Below, piece after piece: positions 12,463-14,105 of a DNA stretch of 14,105 nucleotides. The stretch comes from Aquirhabdus sp. GTDB taxonomy: Bacteria > Pseudomonadota > Gammaproteobacteria > Pseudomonadales > Moraxellaceae. The notes beneath the pieces were generated by a model that was not told the origin of the DNA, made no database searches, and worked only from the letters and a program-made list of their open reading frames with translations. The DNA is taken from contig JASLEL010000309.1 of assembly GCA_030151145.1 (NCBI GenBank), positions 1 to 14,105 on the forward strand. Direction: 5' to 3'. Position numbers and translations under genes: made by a program. The first letter of the stretch is position 1; each line of letters starts with the position of its first letter.

Positions 12463-14105
12463 TCAGGGCTGGGCTGTGGGGGTGTCGTTGACATCCATAT
12501 GATAGAGATGCTCGACATGCTCTAGGCGTAGCATGGCCTGATCATAGGCGCCCTCTCCATACAGGGCCTTGATATGCAGCAGTTCGTGACGCGCCTGGGC
12601 TGGGTGATGGTCCAGCGTCAGTGCGGTGGCGTAGCGCAGCAGAGGCTCGACTTGAGGGTTACGATAAGCCAGATCGTGTAGCATGGTCAGTTGCTTGCTG
12701 GACATACCGGGGACCTGCATGGTGTGTCGGGTGTTCAATTCTTCACGTAATTGTGTGATGAATCGGGTTTGCCCAATCACCTTCTGTACCTCTGCTTGAG
12801 GTGTGTTGGGGTTACGGAAGATGTAGTCCAGTGCGGCGTACTCATGCCAGCATGTGATCAGGATCGCCCAGAGCAGCAGCATGATCGTCATGAGGACGCC
12901 ATGAGAGACGGTCGGGGTGGATACTGCTGCTGCCGGCGTGGTGTTTGCTGGTGTGGCATCGTCTGTCGTGGTCTCACCGATCTGCACTTCGCCGTTGACC
13001 AGTCCCAGCAGGAATCCAAAGGGGAACAGGAAATAGCCGTATTCCAGCGGGTATTCCAGCATACCGTGAATCAGTATAAATCCCACCGCAAGCAGGGCAA
13101 AAATAGCGCTGGCTTGCTTGGCTTGCAGCGCGAGACGGCCGATCCAGCAGGCGGTAGGGATGATGATCGCCAGACCCAGGACCGGGCCATTCCATAGCAT
13201 CAGATCCAGCAGGATATTGTGCGCGGAGTTGGCCATCTCCATGACCGGGTCGATGGAGGTCATCGCGAGTTGCGCGGCATTGATCTGATTCCATCCATAG
13301 CCCCAGAGTGGGCCATGGATAATCGCCAGACTCATCTGTTGCCAGAGCGGTAGACGGCTGGTGGCCAATGCGTGATCGACCAGATCGGCAGGTCTGCTGC
13401 CACTGATTTCAGAGAGTAAAGGCAGGCTGATGGTCAGTGCCACAAACAGCACGATCCAGCCGCTCACAAAGAGGGTAGAGACTCGCGGATTGGTGAGTTG
13501 GCGTTGTTTCCATATCCACCAGCCAAGCGCAGCCAATGCGCCGAGCCATGGTGTGCGTGACTGTGTCAGTACAAGACCTGCAGTCAGGAATAAGAGCAGC
13601 ATCAGACTTGCTATTTTGCCGATTTTGCGCACTTCATACAGATACCAGACCATTGCCAGCGCCATACAGATGAAGGTCGCCAGATGATTTGGCTGTCCGA
13701 AATTGGCAAACGGGCGATAGTTGGAGGTGATCGCAAAGCAGTCCTCCCAATTACTGTAGTCCGGCTGGATCAAGAGCCACTGCCTGCAGGCAATCCAAGT
13801 CGAGAGCATGCCACCGATGATGACGACCGCTGCAAAAGCCTGATAAGTGATCTGGCGTCGCTTGGGGTCGATTGCCAAATTGTGGCCGATGAAAATGGTC
13901 AGTGCAAAAACCAGCAAGTAGCATGCGGTGATCAGGGCATCGCCCCAAAAGAAGACCAGACCGCATGCCCACTGAATGAGCGGAATCAGGCCACAAGCTG
14001 CAAAAAACAGGACCATGCGCGGGCGCTGTAGCGGTTGATCCATAAAGGTGAGCAACAGCCCCAATAACAACACGGCTATGAACGAGGCAAACTCACTGTA
14101 GCCGG
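12463..14105 (-). CDS. PglL/Wzy-family O-oligosaccharyltransferase or O-antigen ligase (5' end outside window)
   Basis: A polytopic inner-membrane glycosyltransferase of the Wzy_C/PglL group that transfers a lipid-linked oligosaccharide to protein (type IV pilin or other O-glycoproteins) or to lipid A core, on the periplasmic face. Family marks, numbering residues from the GTG at 14073: NFGQPNHLATF (His at about 129), SRTPWLGALAALGWW, GYGWNQINAAQLA, the large periplasmic-loop segment MANSAHNILLDLMLWNGPVLGL with its conserved His, and LEYPLEYGYFLFPFGFLLG, the PglL-type signature, then a Wzy_C_2-like C-terminal part with HEYAALDYIFRNPNTPQAE. The frame has no stop from 14073 to the right edge and reads GYSEFASFIAV there, so the GTG at 14073 is probably not the true start. 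PglL and WaaL-like enzymes cannot be separated without the missing part and context; no pilin gene is in view. Stop TGA at 12463-12465. Confidence 0.85.
   Translation of the reverse strand, partial: GYSEFASFIAVLLLGLLLTFMDQPLQRPRMVLFFAACGLIPLIQWACGLVFFWGDALITACYLLVFALTIFIGHNLAIDPKRRQITYQAFAAVVIIGGMLSTWIACRQWLLIQPDYSNWEDCFAITSNYRPFANFGQPNHLATFICMALAMVWYLYEVRKIGKIASLMLLLFLTAGLVLTQSRTPWLGALAALGWWIWKQRQLTNPRVSTLFVSGWIVLFVALTISLPLLSEISGSRPADLVDHALATSRLPLWQQMSLAIIHGPLWGYGWNQINAAQLAMTSIDPVMEMANSAHNILLDLMLWNGPVLGLAIIIPTACWIGRLALQAKQASAIFALLAVGFILIHGMLEYPLEYGYFLFPFGFLLGLVNGEVQIGETTTDDATPANTTPAAAVSTPTVSHGVLMTIMLLLWAILITCWHEYAALDYIFRNPNTPQAEVQKVIGQTRFITQLREELNTRHTMQVPGMSSKQLTMLHDLAYRNPQVEPLLRYATALTLDHHPAQARHELLHIKALYGEGAYDQAMLRLEHVEHLYHMDVNDTPTAQP

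Noticed and set aside
1..14105. Phage, transposon or CRISPR content
   Set aside because: No transposase, integrase, phage genes or spaced direct repeats of CRISPR form were seen on either strand.

Overview
The window (about 14.1 kb, GC in the mid-50s % by eye) looks like chromosomal DNA of a gammaproteobacterium. The tig, clpP, clpX order, a sulfate-binding protein, HemW and a PglL/Wzy-type oligosaccharyltransferase together suggest a relative of the Moraxellaceae (Acinetobacter group). This placement is inference from gene content only. Most of the window is core genome. I see no prophage, transposase, CRISPR array, rRNA or tRNA.

Layout, left to right. (1) 1-756 (+) is the 3' part of a YfeH-like bile-acid/sodium symporter family gene, cut by the window edge. 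(2) 869-1909 (+) is sbp, a periplasmic sulfate-binding protein with no cysTWA partner in view; its ribosome binding site lies in the 3' arm of a hairpin. (3) 1910-2184 separates convergent genes and holds a block of stacked inverted repeats plus a strong bidirectional terminator. (4) 2185-2643 (-) encodes an EVE-domain protein and 2655-3905 (+) encodes HemW; their start codons are only 11 bp apart. (5) 3944-5026 (-) is an AI-2E/PerM-family membrane protein. (6) 5027-5455 is a divergent regulatory region with a nested 44-bp dyad, an AT-rich block and a candidate extended -10 promoter. (7) 5456-7312 and 7309-8349 (+) form a two-gene, translationally coupled operon: an SLC13-like permease with an N-terminal cyclic-nucleotide-binding-like domain, followed by a membrane-anchored ABC_sub_bind-type solute-binding protein. 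(8) 8402-12139 (-) carries tig, clpP and clpX, each separated by intergenic hairpins. (9) 12463-14105 (-) is a PglL-like O-oligosaccharyltransferase/O-antigen ligase gene, cut by the right edge.

How the genes work together. Trigger factor, ClpP and ClpX form the conserved nascent-chain folding and ATP-dependent proteolysis cluster. tig has a good sigma-70 promoter (TTGAAT, 17 bp, TATAAT) and a strong terminator, so clpP probably depends on its own promoter, which resembles a sigma-32 heat-shock promoter. The least ordinary unit is the SLC13-like/solute-binding-protein pair. Secondary transporters of the SLC13 class are not known to use binding proteins, the usual SNT substrate motifs are altered, and the N-terminal domain suggests cytoplasmic nucleotide control. 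This is the best candidate for an undescribed system, but its substrate cannot be read from the sequence.
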